Part shown: in pieces, positions 13,164 through 23,001 of the stretch | How the letters are laid out: every line of letters starts with the position of its first letter | Numbering within the stretch: position 1 is the stretch's first letter | DNA from: Bolinopsis microptera | Taxonomy: Eukaryota > Ctenophora > Tentaculata > Lobata > Bolinopsidae | NCBI RefSeq assembly: GCF_026151205.1 | Contig: NC_087078.1 | Location: 18,493,118-18,557,117, forward strand | Reading direction: 5' to 3' | Length of the DNA stretch: 64,000 nucleotides | Notes under the pieces: generated by a model | What the model saw: only the letters and a program-made list of their open reading frames with translations | Database searches by the model: none | Told to the model about the DNA's origin: nothing | Translations under genes and position numbers: made by a program

Positions 13164-14778
13164 TTGAGTCTTGACACCACTTAAGGGTTAAACAGGTTCC
13201 TGCTAGTCAAATTAATATGCCAAGCATTATTGGTACCCCAAAGAGACCCATGGTTAAAAAATGTTACTTTGCCAGCATGTAATCCACAGATCGATTGTGG
13301 TCGATTCCTTGCAGTGATCAAAACGTAATGTTTGTTACAGGGTCATGATCGTAACTTAGCCACGTCAGTCATCAACCCACATGGTTATCAAGATTAATAA
13401 AACAAAAGTTAATAAAACAAAAGTTAAATTTATTACCAATTATTCAATCAATACATATCATAAATTCTAATATTGGAAACACAATGCAGAATGGATGTCT
13501 TAAACTATAATTTTGTTGTCACTAATAATCTATTTACTTTCAAAGTTGAAATTTAGTTAAGTATGAAATGCCACCACATCATAGTTAGGGTAAAATATAA
13601 TTCTTAAAAATTTTAAAATTGAGAAGATTGCTCTATGACTTAAAATTTAAAATTTAGCAAAAGATATCTAATTTTTAAATAGTTGGTTACAGTTTATGAC
13701 AGTACTGGCATGATCAATTTTATTGTGGCTGGTAAAAGGACCCAGTTGCCTGTAAGGGCTTTACCGAACCCCTGGGGACCACAATGTGATAGGATCAGGC
13801 CAGATGTTTCTATGTAGAGCAATTTGTTTATTTCGGAGCTATGGTTACGTGGTATAGCTGGTGGTCATGTTTAAAGGTCAGTTTATCTTTGTGTGCTAAT
13901 TATCCATCCAGATGCTTAGTGATGTGAGTAAATCATGCCCTTCTACAATATATAACGTTTAACTATAAATTTGTTTTTACCACAGAAACTGTGGCACTAA
14001 GGTCAAGAATTAAAAATTTGTACTCTCATTGATAGTTAAAGCGTTTTTTTCCCCAGCACTACTACACAACAAAAACCTGTCGGCCCACCGAGGAAACACA
14101 GTCGCAGAACAAGGAACCCAATTGTGCTCCTCTATTCTGCGATCGTGTGTATTTACTATAAACTAGCTAAATGCTGTTAGTAAAATTTTCGTTTGATTAG
14201 TTTATGTGTCAACGTAATGTCCATGATAATCATATATTTGGATCCCCGGTGGGCAAACACTCGTCCCAAAGGCTAAGGCAAACCTTTCAATGTTTCACCA
14301 TACGAAGTAAGGAGAACACATACTCAGCCTACAACTCCACCCATGGGACGAGACGTCGTGAGCCTCAAAATATATAGCATATACCCAGTCAGCAAACACT
14401 TTACACAACATACATACGATAACAAACAATGTATAATGCCATTACTTCATTTAAAAGAAAATATATCTGCTATCTAATTTAAAAAAATTGAAGAATAAAC
14501 CTGAAGAGAGGAGAAGGAGAGAGGGGTTTGGGAGAGGTAGAGTAGGAAAACAACAGGATCCTGTGCCGCAGGATTTTAAAATTTGTTGTATGATGATTCG
14601 TTTTGTGTCGTCTCTTAGATTAATATAGGTCTGATACCCTTGTCATGGTTTTTTGCAATAACACCGTGGTTTACTCATATGATTATGTTTACCAAATCAA
14701 CCTATTTCAAAGATAATTCATTTGCATCAAAGTTGTAACTGCACCAAAGTTGTCGGTCATATTTAGATTGTAGTTCTA
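13164..14778. other. intergenic, nothing recognised
   Basis: AT-rich sequence without convincing exons, RNA genes or repeats other than short TGACACCACTTAAGGG fragments from the dispersed repeat family just to the left. Confidence 0.45.
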
Positions 14779-16415
14779 AGATTAGATTAGATTAGATTAA
14801 GAATAATTCTAACAAAGATTTCTTAAGATTATTCTTGAATATACTGATGGGAGTGGAGAAGTCTATTTCACTTGTTGACTTACGGCAGTGATTCCAAATA
14901 CTAGTTGATTGATAGATGAATAGTGAGGATGGAGTGGGTGGGATGAAGTAGTTGTCTCGTCTTGGTGACCTGTTGAATAAAGAGAACATTGAGACTGGTG
15001 ATTGGAACTTATTAATTTTAAACATTTCCAGTAAACAGTGCAACTTATGAAGATTGTGGACAGTCAGGAAGTTATACTCGTTACAGATTGGTTTACTGTG
15101 TTCTAGTTCAAAGAAATCTTTGCCTAACATCTGCTTGATAACTTTACCGGTCTTATCCCTAGTGATAGGCCTTACTCTGGCACATGTTTTGAACTTATTG
15201 AAGTATGCATCATTATCACCAAAGAGAATTCTTATGCATTTCTTTTGTGTTTTAAATATGGCTTCTAGTTTATTATTTGATACACCTCCCCAAACAGATA
15301 TTCCATAACATAGGTGTGATTCAAAAAGGGTGTGGTACAGGTCCTTATATAGTTTTTTAGGTACACAGCGTCTAATTCCACATAGTCTACCTATCTCACA
15401 TTTCAATTTACGGTTTAACGCTCTTAAGTGAGCATCCCAGTTCAGTTTTTGGTCAATAATGACTCCAAGAAACTTAGTTTCCTCCACCTTTTTAATTACT
15501 ATATTATTTAGTGTCAGTTCTAATTCATTGGTGTTTGAATCTGGTTCATTTCTACAGTTCGGCTTAAAGTGGATATAACAACATTTCTTTATGTTGATAT
15601 GCAGCAAGTTACTCTTCATATACTGATGAACAAGTTTAAGAATTTTATTAGCTTTGCAGTAAAGTGTTTTTATACATTTATCTACAACAAATATGTTGGT
15701 GTCATCGGCAAAAAGTATAAACTTACCTAGGTCTGATACTCTATATATTTCATTGATGTAGATAATGAAAAGCAAGGGACCTAATACTGACCCCTGAGGA
15801 ACACCAAATATTACAGACAGTTTTTCGGATTCTTCTCCAAGTACTGAAACATATTGCTGTCTATTAGAAAGGTAACTGGCTATCAATTTATTTGCAGTCC
15901 CTCGAATTCCATAATCATTCAGTTTTTTAAGCAGTTTATCATGACAGATTGTGTCAAAAGCTTTACTTAAATCAATGAAGATGCCTAGTACGTGATTTTT
16001 ATCTCTTAAAGATTTTTCAATGTAGTCGACAGAGAAGTTGAGTGCATGGCTTGTCGAGTGATTTTTTCTAAAGCCATATTGATTTTCATATAATAATCCT
16101 TGCGACTGAAAGAAACTGTAAAGCCTGGAGAATATGATTTTTTCAAGTATTTTACCGAATATCGCTAAGGTTGAGATAGGCCTGTAATTTTCAAGAAGCT
16201 CAGCATTTTCTTTCTGATATATTGGACTTATTTTACCTACTTTTAGGTCGTCTGGAAAAAATCCCTGTTGCATACATTCGTTGTACAATACCGATAGTAG
16301 TGGGCTAATTTTGCCTGATACTGCCTTTACTATATGTACTGGTATGTCGCTAGCCTTGCCATTCTTAAGTTCCGATATGATCTCATTTGTATCAATTATA
16401 TTGATGCTACATTGT
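14779..16415 (-). mobile_element. LINE reverse transcriptase copy, 5' part missing
   Basis: The minus-strand frame runs from about 16,412 (SINIIDTNEIISELKNGKAS) to the stop at 14,792. It includes all RT blocks: ENYRPIS, NQYGFRKNHST, FIDLSKAFDTI, GVPQGSVLGPLLF, FADDTNIFVV, FLGVIID, then the LINE C-terminal region. The palm aspartates are intact and the frame is open, so the RT domain could be functional, but the endonuclease is not contiguous with it. The stop codon falls inside a (TAATC)n tract at 14,779-14,800, which looks like the element's 3' microsatellite tail. Residues at its left edge correspond to residues also present at the end of the endonuclease frame to the right (IYLHDCSPEEVAK), so this may be a separate insertion and not the second half of the neighbouring LINE. 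Confidence 0.88.
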
Positions 16416-16800
16416 TATTGAATATGAAATAATTTTCAACCGTATTAATTTATTAACTTATTGTAAATAGCAAGTTTGACAAAGGGATTACGTTTATTTT
16501 ACCCGGAGTTCGTTTAAGTTTAGTATTGTAAATAGTTAATTTGACGAAGGGAATACGTCTATTTTACCCTGAGTTATGTTTTAGTTCAATCTTGACACAA
16601 TTTTAAAATTATAATTTAATTATTTTATATATATGTATTGTCCATAACTAGGGTGGCCTGCTAACAGAACCATGATCTGCCTTGATTCATCCTTCAGCAC
16701 AGAGAAAAGCTCCTTTTTTTATACATTATGATTACAGAGGATCTGATATTTAGATATATATTGCTGTGCTGTAAAAATTGACTTTATTTATTTATTTATT
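16416..16800. other. AT-rich junction between LINE RT and LINE endonuclease parts
   Basis: About 385 bases separate the two coding parts. It holds an approximate direct duplication: ATTGTAAATAGCAAGTTTGAC and ATTGTAAATAGTTAATTTGAC, each followed by AAGGG and a TTTATTTTACCC/TCTATTTTACCC stretch, about 66 bp apart. An (ATTT)n run abuts the endonuclease frame. It looks like LINE 3'-UTR-type sequence and not coding DNA. Confidence 0.5.
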
Positions 16801-18540
16801 TTATTTAGCCACCTCCTCAGGTGAGCAGTCATGTAGATATATATTAGCTGTATTCGATTTAGGTAAGAAGTCACAGAAACTTGGAAGCTGATTTATTTGT
16901 ATCTCTCCTAGTTCTGTGTAGGCTGCATTAAGGTTAGATGCTAGGGATACAAAATACTTATTGAATTCATTAGCTATAACTCTGCGATCAGTTATCTTTT
17001 CATTGTCTATGGTAAATATAGGTCTGATATCACGTTTCTGTTTGCCACGAATTTTATTTATCAGTTCCCAGGTTTTCTTGGAATTTCCCTGAGTTTCAAG
17101 AAACTTGTCAGAATAATATTCAGATACAGCTTTTTTACGAACCTTTTTTAGAGCCTTTCTATATTCTTTGTAGTCATCATAACGGTTTCTTTTATTACAG
17201 CAGATAGAACACAGGCATGTGCCCCCTTTTGTGTCAGTTTCGCCTTGTTTACACTTAACTTTCCTGACTTTCGCCCAGTCATCATACAGCCCATGGCAGT
17301 GGTTTACTGAGGCTATAATCCCGCCAGTAATCCATGGGTTGTTCTGGATAGTGCGCTTAGTGGTTTTGGGTACAGCTAGTTTGCAGGTTTCGTCAATGCT
17401 GTTTTTAAAGATATCATGAAAGTTAGTAAAATCTATAATTGGTTCATTGTCTAGTTTGTTACCCAAGACTTCAGCAAATTTATCAGTGTTTGATTTACAA
17501 TAGTCATAATATTGAGTGTGCTTGTGAATATTTTTGGTCTTGCTAATTTCCCAGTCAAATATTGTAAATATAGGGAGGTGATGAGATATGTGATCAGTTA
17601 TGACTCCAGAGGCAGTAACAGAGTCTAGGTCATTTGTAATGATGTTGTCGATGCACGAGGCATTACATCCAGGCTTTTCATGAGTTGCTAATGATATCAA
17701 TGGAAAGAAGCCTCTACTAAATAGGACATCTTCATACTGTGCAATAATGCTACTGTGGTTACTATGGAGATTAATGTTAAAATCACCTGCAATGTGTGTA
17801 TGTTTTGGTGCTTTATCAAGTATTGACGACAGTTCTTGGAGAGCTTGCTCAGCATTGCCACTTGGAGGGCGGTATATTACTCCTATAGAAGTAGAATTTC
17901 CTAGACTACCTATAGTTACAAAGAGGGTTTCTAGATTTTCTGTTACTTGTGAAAGGTTGTTATTTTTGACAGCATTGAAGGAGTTCAGGACATATAGAGC
18001 TACTCCTGAGCCTTTTACTTTCGAGTCGAAGGTATCTTGATAGAAGCTCTCATAGCCTGTGAGTTCGTACAAGTTTTTCATTTCAGGGCCTACATTCGTT
18101 TCAGCAAGACCAATTACAGAGAATTTGTTAGTAAACCTAGCTATTTCAATTGCCAGCGAGTCAAAGTTTGATTTGTTGCCATCAAGATTTTGAAATATTA
18201 GTGAGTTTTGCACTTGTAATTCGTTAGCAAAGGTGCGGTTTATGTCTTTTACAGAATATGAATCACAGCTTTCAAGTACCTCAGAGATTTTACGTATTAC
18301 ATCATCTGCATCAGTGTTGTCATCATTGTCATCATTCAGAAGCTTAAATGGGTTATAACGGTTTACTGCTAGGTGGATACAATTATTGCAGTACAAGTCA
18401 ACTTTTTTATTTTGTTTGTCACTGGTGTTAAAACATCTAGAGTGAATGGGACAATTACAGCGGTAGCATTCAATTATAGATTGACCTAAGTAAATACTTT
18501 TTAAACAGTGGGCACAGACCTCTTTTTTAAGAACATTCAT
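16801..18540 (-). CDS. LINE ORF2, N-terminal part: zinc finger plus APE endonuclease
   Basis: 579 codons. Residues ~9-55 form a PHD/RING-like cross-braced zinc module (CAHC...CYRCNCPIHSRC...CNNC). The APE-type endonuclease that nicks target DNA follows, with LAETN (Glu), GVIYRPPSG, IAGDFNINL (Asp/Asn), CIDNIITND and SHHLP, the equivalent of the usual SDH with Asp replaced by His. A basic linker, RKALKKVRKKAVSEYY, comes next, and the frame ends at EEVAK just before the RT should begin. Its start codon overlaps the ORF1 stop (ATGA), so it is probably translated by termination-reinitiation. RT sequences of a related copy lie 385 bp further on. I infer that this copy is disrupted. Confidence 0.88.
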   Translation of the reverse strand: MNVLKKEVCAHCLKSIYLGQSIIECYRCNCPIHSRCFNTSDKQNKKVDLYCNNCIHLAVNRYNPFKLLNDDNDDNTDADDVIRKISEVLESCDSYSVKDINRTFANELQVQNSLIFQNLDGNKSNFDSLAIEIARFTNKFSVIGLAETNVGPEMKNLYELTGYESFYQDTFDSKVKGSGVALYVLNSFNAVKNNNLSQVTENLETLFVTIGSLGNSTSIGVIYRPPSGNAEQALQELSSILDKAPKHTHIAGDFNINLHSNHSSIIAQYEDVLFSRGFFPLISLATHEKPGCNASCIDNIITNDLDSVTASGVITDHISHHLPIFTIFDWEISKTKNIHKHTQYYDYCKSNTDKFAEVLGNKLDNEPIIDFTNFHDIFKNSIDETCKLAVPKTTKRTIQNNPWITGGIIASVNHCHGLYDDWAKVRKVKCKQGETDTKGGTCLCSICCNKRNRYDDYKEYRKALKKVRKKAVSEYYSDKFLETQGNSKKTWELINKIRGKQKRDIRPIFTIDNEKITDRRVIANEFNKYFVSLASNLNAAYTELGEIQINQLPSFCDFLPKSNTANIYLHDCSPEEVAK

Positions 18541-20636
18541 GCTGGAGGCTGATAGCCTTCAACATGAGGCTGTCCTCCGGCGGCATGAGAATAAAGTGTT
18601 GAACCAACCTTACCGTCCCTCCTCCCCCTCTTCCTCCTATCAGTCCCTCCATGCATCCTAACAAGGACAGTATTACGGATTAAAGTAGCAAGTTTGGCCA
18701 CTCCCTTCCAATTAAGGTGCAGGTAATCCGTTCGGCCATATCTGTCAAACTCCCTGGACAAGGTTAGGCAAAGTAAGCCAGTGTTATTGTCAAGGAAGTC
18801 ATCAAAGCCATCAACGAACTGGACACCAAAGTTTTTGGGGAGTAGCTCACGACGAATAAGTTCTATAAAGTAAAGAACTTTCCTATTTAAATCAGCATTT
18901 CGAGTTGGTAAAAGAGGACAAAGAAATACTTGGGCAGTTGGATTGGCCTCTTGAATTTGCTCAATCTTGAATTCTAGATGACTAAATATAGCAAAAATTT
19001 CACGCTGAGATTTAACAGATGGTCTTCTAACATCATTTATACCACACATAATAACAATGTTCTTGTATCCACATGCAAGATATGGGTTAATGTCATCTAT
19101 TGTAGGAGTCCAAACATTCCGACCAGGCAGCCACTTACCAAAGCTCCTTTTGTGATCCTCTCCAAATTTCATACCTGCTCCATTTGAATCAGAGAAGATA
19201 CAAGTACTGGCACGATTCTTTCCATCTATTGATCTGAAGGTGAAACTATATCGTACTGCACCAGTGACTGACCCCTTCTGGATAGAGTGCTTGTAGTGAG
19301 CCTGACTCCTTCTGGTCATCCTGTAAACTGATCTTGGAGTACACTTGTGCGTGTGAACTGGGTTGTTCATTTCAGTGAAGAGGACTTTGCATTCACCTCC
19401 AATGGAAAGAGTCAATATGCTAGACTCTGGATGTATCACCGGTTCATTGTCTGAATGTTCAGGCAGATAACCCTTGCCTTCTTCATAGCGGTTGATCAAC
19501 ACGCTATTCATTACAGGGTTTCCTTCTGCACAGAACTCCTCATTGATTTTCAGGACAAGTGCAGCAATTTTATCAGGGATCTCCACGGTTTTCTTATTCT
19601 CATCTCTGGATCCGCTATACTTGTACTTCTCTCCAAAAGAACATACTGAATGCCCATTCTCCTGACTGAACTGAAGAGATTCGCAGTATTGGAGAAGGTC
19701 TGATTCAGCATCACTGTTGATGAATTCTTCCACGGTGTCTACCACAGGTTTTTCCTCATGTTTAAAGGTGGTCTTTGATAGAAGGTGCTTATCATTTAAT
19801 GCAGAACCAGATGATGGCTGATCATGAGGAATTGTCGTCTGTTGGGAAGATAGTTGGTCTAGAGACTGCTTGATTTCCTTCAGTTCAAGAGAAATATGCG
19901 GTTCCTGCCGAGTATGTTCATCAAGCTGGTCTATGATATCATGTATCAATTTCTCAGTGTCAAGCTTGGGAGCAGTAGATGAGACAAGACCTTTGGTGGA
20001 AAGATCTGTGATTTGTTTCTGAAGGTCTTTAATAGCCTTTTTGACACCACTTACATCTTCACTTAGTTCTCCTTTACAATGGTCTTCTATGTTTTTGACT
20101 CGGTTTTGATGGTCTTTCAAACCATGTTCATTGGTTAGCAGGTGTTGCATGTGAAGGTCGAGGTTTTGGATCACCTGGATCGACTCTTTCATTTTATCAA
20201 CATCAATTGTTGATAATGATTTCGTCAAGGTTTCTATGTCCTTGAGATTCTGACAGGCAGAGTGCACCTCATAATCACTATTGGACTGTTGTAGACTCAG
20301 GGTGTTCCGACATTTGTAGCAGAAGTTGTTGTATGAGATATCTTTGATGGTGGTTGGTACGGGTGCAACGTAGCAAAATGGACATAACCACTTTTCCAGC
20401 TTCATTATTGACGGCTTCGTGATACCCTTTAGTCCCAGACAATCTGCATGCCAGTTCTGTTTGCATCCTGTGCATATTAGCTTGAAGCTTCCAGCATTCG
20501 ATTGGCTGCATGGGCATTTATCAACATTATGATGCTCTTTTTTAGCGGTTGGCCCTGTTCCTGTCACAGAGCCACGTCTATTTCCGGTAGATGGTGTTTT
20601 TATACCTGTACCTGACATCGCACAGCCAAGCAACAC
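18537..20636 (-). CDS. LINE ORF1: PHD + coiled coil + AlkB-like dioxygenase + SGNH hydrolase
   Basis: 699 codons, uninterrupted. (1) PHD finger at 41-88 with Cys41, 43, 55, 58, His63, Cys66, 85, 88, plus a further CYKC...HSAC set at 106-128. (2) Helical, charged coiled-coil-like region ~135-265. (3) AlkB-type Fe(II)/2-oxoglutarate dioxygenase ~340-470: NRYEEGKGYLPEHSD gives the HxD pair His394/Asp396, KHSI gives the distal His450 (56 residues on, the spacing of E. coli AlkB), and RYSFTFR gives Arg462/Arg468, the AlkB R-x5-R signature. (4) SGNH/GDSL-like esterase ~478-660 with FSDSNG, CGIND and DYLHLNWKG. PHD and esterase modules are known in CR1-group ORF1 proteins. An AlkB module between them is what stands out. 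If active it would demethylate nucleic acid bases, perhaps element RNA or cDNA; that role is inference. The tail is basic (RRKRGRRDGK). Confidence 0.9.
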   Translation of the reverse strand: MLLGCAMSGTGIKTPSTGNRRGSVTGTGPTAKKEHHNVDKCPCSQSNAGSFKLICTGCKQNWHADCLGLKGITKPSIMKLEKWLCPFCYVAPVPTTIKDISYNNFCYKCRNTLSLQQSNSDYEVHSACQNLKDIETLTKSLSTIDVDKMKESIQVIQNLDLHMQHLLTNEHGLKDHQNRVKNIEDHCKGELSEDVSGVKKAIKDLQKQITDLSTKGLVSSTAPKLDTEKLIHDIIDQLDEHTRQEPHISLELKEIKQSLDQLSSQQTTIPHDQPSSGSALNDKHLLSKTTFKHEEKPVVDTVEEFINSDAESDLLQYCESLQFSQENGHSVCSFGEKYKYSGSRDENKKTVEIPDKIAALVLKINEEFCAEGNPVMNSVLINRYEEGKGYLPEHSDNEPVIHPESSILTLSIGGECKVLFTEMNNPVHTHKCTPRSVYRMTRRSQAHYKHSIQKGSVTGAVRYSFTFRSIDGKNRASTCIFSDSNGAGMKFGEDHKRSFGKWLPGRNVWTPTIDDINPYLACGYKNIVIMCGINDVRRPSVKSQREIFAIFSHLEFKIEQIQEANPTAQVFLCPLLPTRNADLNRKVLYFIELIRRELLPKNFGVQFVDGFDDFLDNNTGLLCLTLSREFDRYGRTDYLHLNWKGVAKLATLIRNTVLVRMHGGTDRRKRGRRDGKVGSTLYSHAAGGQPHVEGYQPPA

Positions 20637-21050
20637 ACAGCTAATAAGGACAGCACAGCAAACAAATCAAGCAACAAATAACTCACGTCTCCCCTTTGGG
20701 GGTACTAGTACATGCTATCCCTGAACTCAAATTATTTGTTATATAGCAGCGCTGAAAGTATTAAAATTTTTTCAATTTTCTAATGGTTTTATACCAAGTA
20801 ACTTAATTAAGGAGCATATTTGCATTGTCAGGATATATTATGCCTATTTGATGGGGAAATAATTGTTTAAAGCATGTTATTGCAGATTTATCATTAATAT
20901 TTAATGGGCCATTGAAGTTCCTCCACCCGTCATTGCTAAATGAGGAATAGAGAAACAAAATAGAGAAACTAACCCCTCTCTCGATTCAATCACTTACCGC
21001 AATTTAAATACTTCTTTTGCTGAATGGAGTTGGGTTAAAAACATATAAGG
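20637..21050. other. upstream region of the AlkB-bearing LINE
   Basis: This should contain the LINE 5' UTR; the element's exact 5' end was not located. The segment reads GCATGTTATTGCAG and AT-rich unique sequence, and no gene was seen. The right boundary is the inverted terminus of the next element. Confidence 0.4.
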
Positions 21051-21410
21051 GGTCATTCACATATTACTTAATCATTTTTGACTAAATAAATTATTACCTA
21101 TTTAATTCGCGTTTTTGACACCACTTGAGGGTCCAAACTTTGGGCACTAAAATTGTTGTTTATTGGCCTAGTTTTTATTTTTTCATGCTGATTTGAATGC
21201 CATTAAGACATTTGACCCAGTCAAAAAGGTTTCAGTTTATATCTTGTACGGTTTTTGCGAAAAGTCGTGTTAAAGTAGATGCCGTGATGTCAGTAGAATG
21301 GTACGGTTATATATCGTCTCGCTTTATACATAGTAAGACACTATATTGAATAAATTACATTCAATTTTAGCAATGGCCAATTGGCTGACTATAAGGTCAT
21401 GGCCTGAACA

Positions 21411-21634
21411 AACAATTTTTTTAAATAGTCGAGTGATGCTAAAGCAGAGCACAAATGTGTAATAAGTAAATAGATTAAAAACTGATTCATGTGATGCATT
21501 ACGCAGAGCACAGATAAAAATACTGATTCAATGATTAAAATTATAGCTGTGAGTGTCAATAAATTACTGTGTCATAGAAAAGGAACGATGTACACGTGAT
21601 CTGAGATACCAATATCTCAATATCAAAAGGATAG
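21411..21634 (-). repeat. dispersed repeat, inverse of 57,227-57,437
   Basis: About 220 bp, including GTGATGCATTACGCAGAGCA and GTACACGTGATCTGAGATAC, recurs in inverted orientation at 57,227-57,437 with high identity. It is non-coding and of unknown class. Confidence 0.85.
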
Positions 21635-21818
21635 TGTCTAGAAACATTCATAGTCCATGGTGGCAGGTATCAAGTTAAACGAAGTTACACTGACTGGCAA
21701 TGTATACGATTGCCGTCTCCCTCTCTCACCCCTGACCGCTATCAGGGTGCTCCTGAGGATTGAGAATCTAATCCTGGTGCGCATGTAACACATAATAGCC
21801 GCACAGCCAGTATTTATC

Positions 21819-22712
21819 TTAAAGACTGTGACAGTGCTGAAATGGGAAAAGAATATTCAAACAATATACACATAATATAGCAATGGCCAATTGGCTGACT
21901 ATAATAGCCGCATAGTCTTCTCCTCTCTTTTGGGATAGTTTTTCAGCGAGTCTCTTGTGGTATCTTGTGGCTTGTGGACCCCATCCGCCATTTGTTGAGT
22001 ATATAAGTGGGGTAAAGGTGCCTTTTTCCACCTGGATGATTCTGTTGTTGTACTTTTTCATTTTCCTCATTTCATGAGCTTTATAGATCTGTTCCATATC
22101 TTTTTTGTCATATGTGGGTGAGTAGGGGTGGGTAACACAGACATCAAAGAATGTTCGTTCAAATGTGCTCCAGAGACCTCTTGAGGATACATCAGGTGCA
22201 GCTCTATCAGCATTGGTACCAACAATTTCTTCATTATCAAGGGGTATCAATGCTGGCTCAGTCACTACATCTCTGCATACTTCACGCTGCAGCTCTGCAT
22301 TTAGATCGCGGATGTTGTTGTGTCTCATAGAAACATAGCCACCTTTCTTGCATATAAGTGTGTGATTCACATTATCTCTCTCTCCACAAGCACAGTGAAA
22401 TGGGGTGTTAGGGATCTCCCAACCATAACGCAAGTACAGAGCATCACGGAACTCAATCTTGTTCAGGGAGTAGCCAAATCTCTTCAATGGAAGTGCAGTA
22501 AGCCAACATCCTGAACCTTTCTCTTTGATGAACTGGAGAGATCTCTTTAGGTTGGGATCTCTTACACTGTCCTCTATTGATTTGCTAACCGTAAATAAGT
22601 GTTTCTCCTTGATTGCCTTGAGACTTTTTATAGTGTCATTTTGAATTGACATGTAATGTTCAAGGGTGTTTTGCTGGTTGATAATCAGGTCTGTGAGGTC
22701 TTTTGTGACACT
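21819..22712 (-). pseudogene. retroelement C-terminal fragment, CCHC plus restriction-like endonuclease
   Basis: The minus-strand frame is open from about 22,712 (VTKDLTDLIINQQ) to 21,819, with no polymerase domain. Numbering from the Met at 22,652, a CxC...HxxxC zinc-binding set lies at Cys87, Cys89, His97, Cys101, followed by GGYVSMRHNNIRDLN. A PD...D pattern follows (Pro153-Asp154 and Asp170 in FFDVCVTHP), then VEKGTFTPLIYSTNGG. A zinc knuckle followed by PD-(x)-D is the layout of restriction-like endonucleases of early-branching non-LTR elements (R2-like), which is the basis of the call. The last ~20 residues are read from a repeat present at several other places. A second, decayed copy lies at 50,380-51,545. 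Confidence 0.65.
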
Positions 22713-22770
22713 ATATGTAAGACACTATATGTAATTTTGACACAATAGCTATGTGTAAAACTGATTACGG

Positions 22771-22787
22771 AGGGGGGGGGGGGGGGT
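22771..22787. repeat. homopolymer G tract
   Basis: An uninterrupted run of about 17 G, just inside the right terminus of the TIR composite. Similar G/C runs abut repeat ends at 39,159, 39,936 and 57,089. Confidence 0.9.
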
Positions 22788-23001
22788 AAAAATGTTCCAA
22801 AAAATGATTACGTAATATGTGAACGACCCCTAAGTGATACGATTGTCTAACTTGTAAAAAATTGTATTTTACTTTGTAGAAGCTTTCAATAAACATGTGT
22901 TAATCGTCGTCAGCTGAAGGTGATGTGGTGGACAATGCTTTTATGTGATGGAGTTGTGTCAAGGATGAAGGGTGGGGGTGTTGTGGGTGGGAAAGTCAAA
23001 A

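Larger units (their letters stand above)
21051..22832. mobile_element. composite bounded by ~30-bp TIRs, TSD TAAG
   Basis: The left end, GGGTCATTCACATATTACTT then AATCATTTTT, is the inverse of the right end, AAAAATGATTACGTAATATG then TGAACGACCC. The tetranucleotide TAAG flanks both ends. A ~190-bp element with related termini sits in the eS27 intron at about 26,412-26,600, so this is a MITE family. This copy is enlarged by dispersed repeat A, another dispersed repeat (21,411-21,634) and a retroelement endonuclease fragment. The TIR-transposon reading is inference from ends and TSD only; no transposase is present. Confidence 0.7.
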
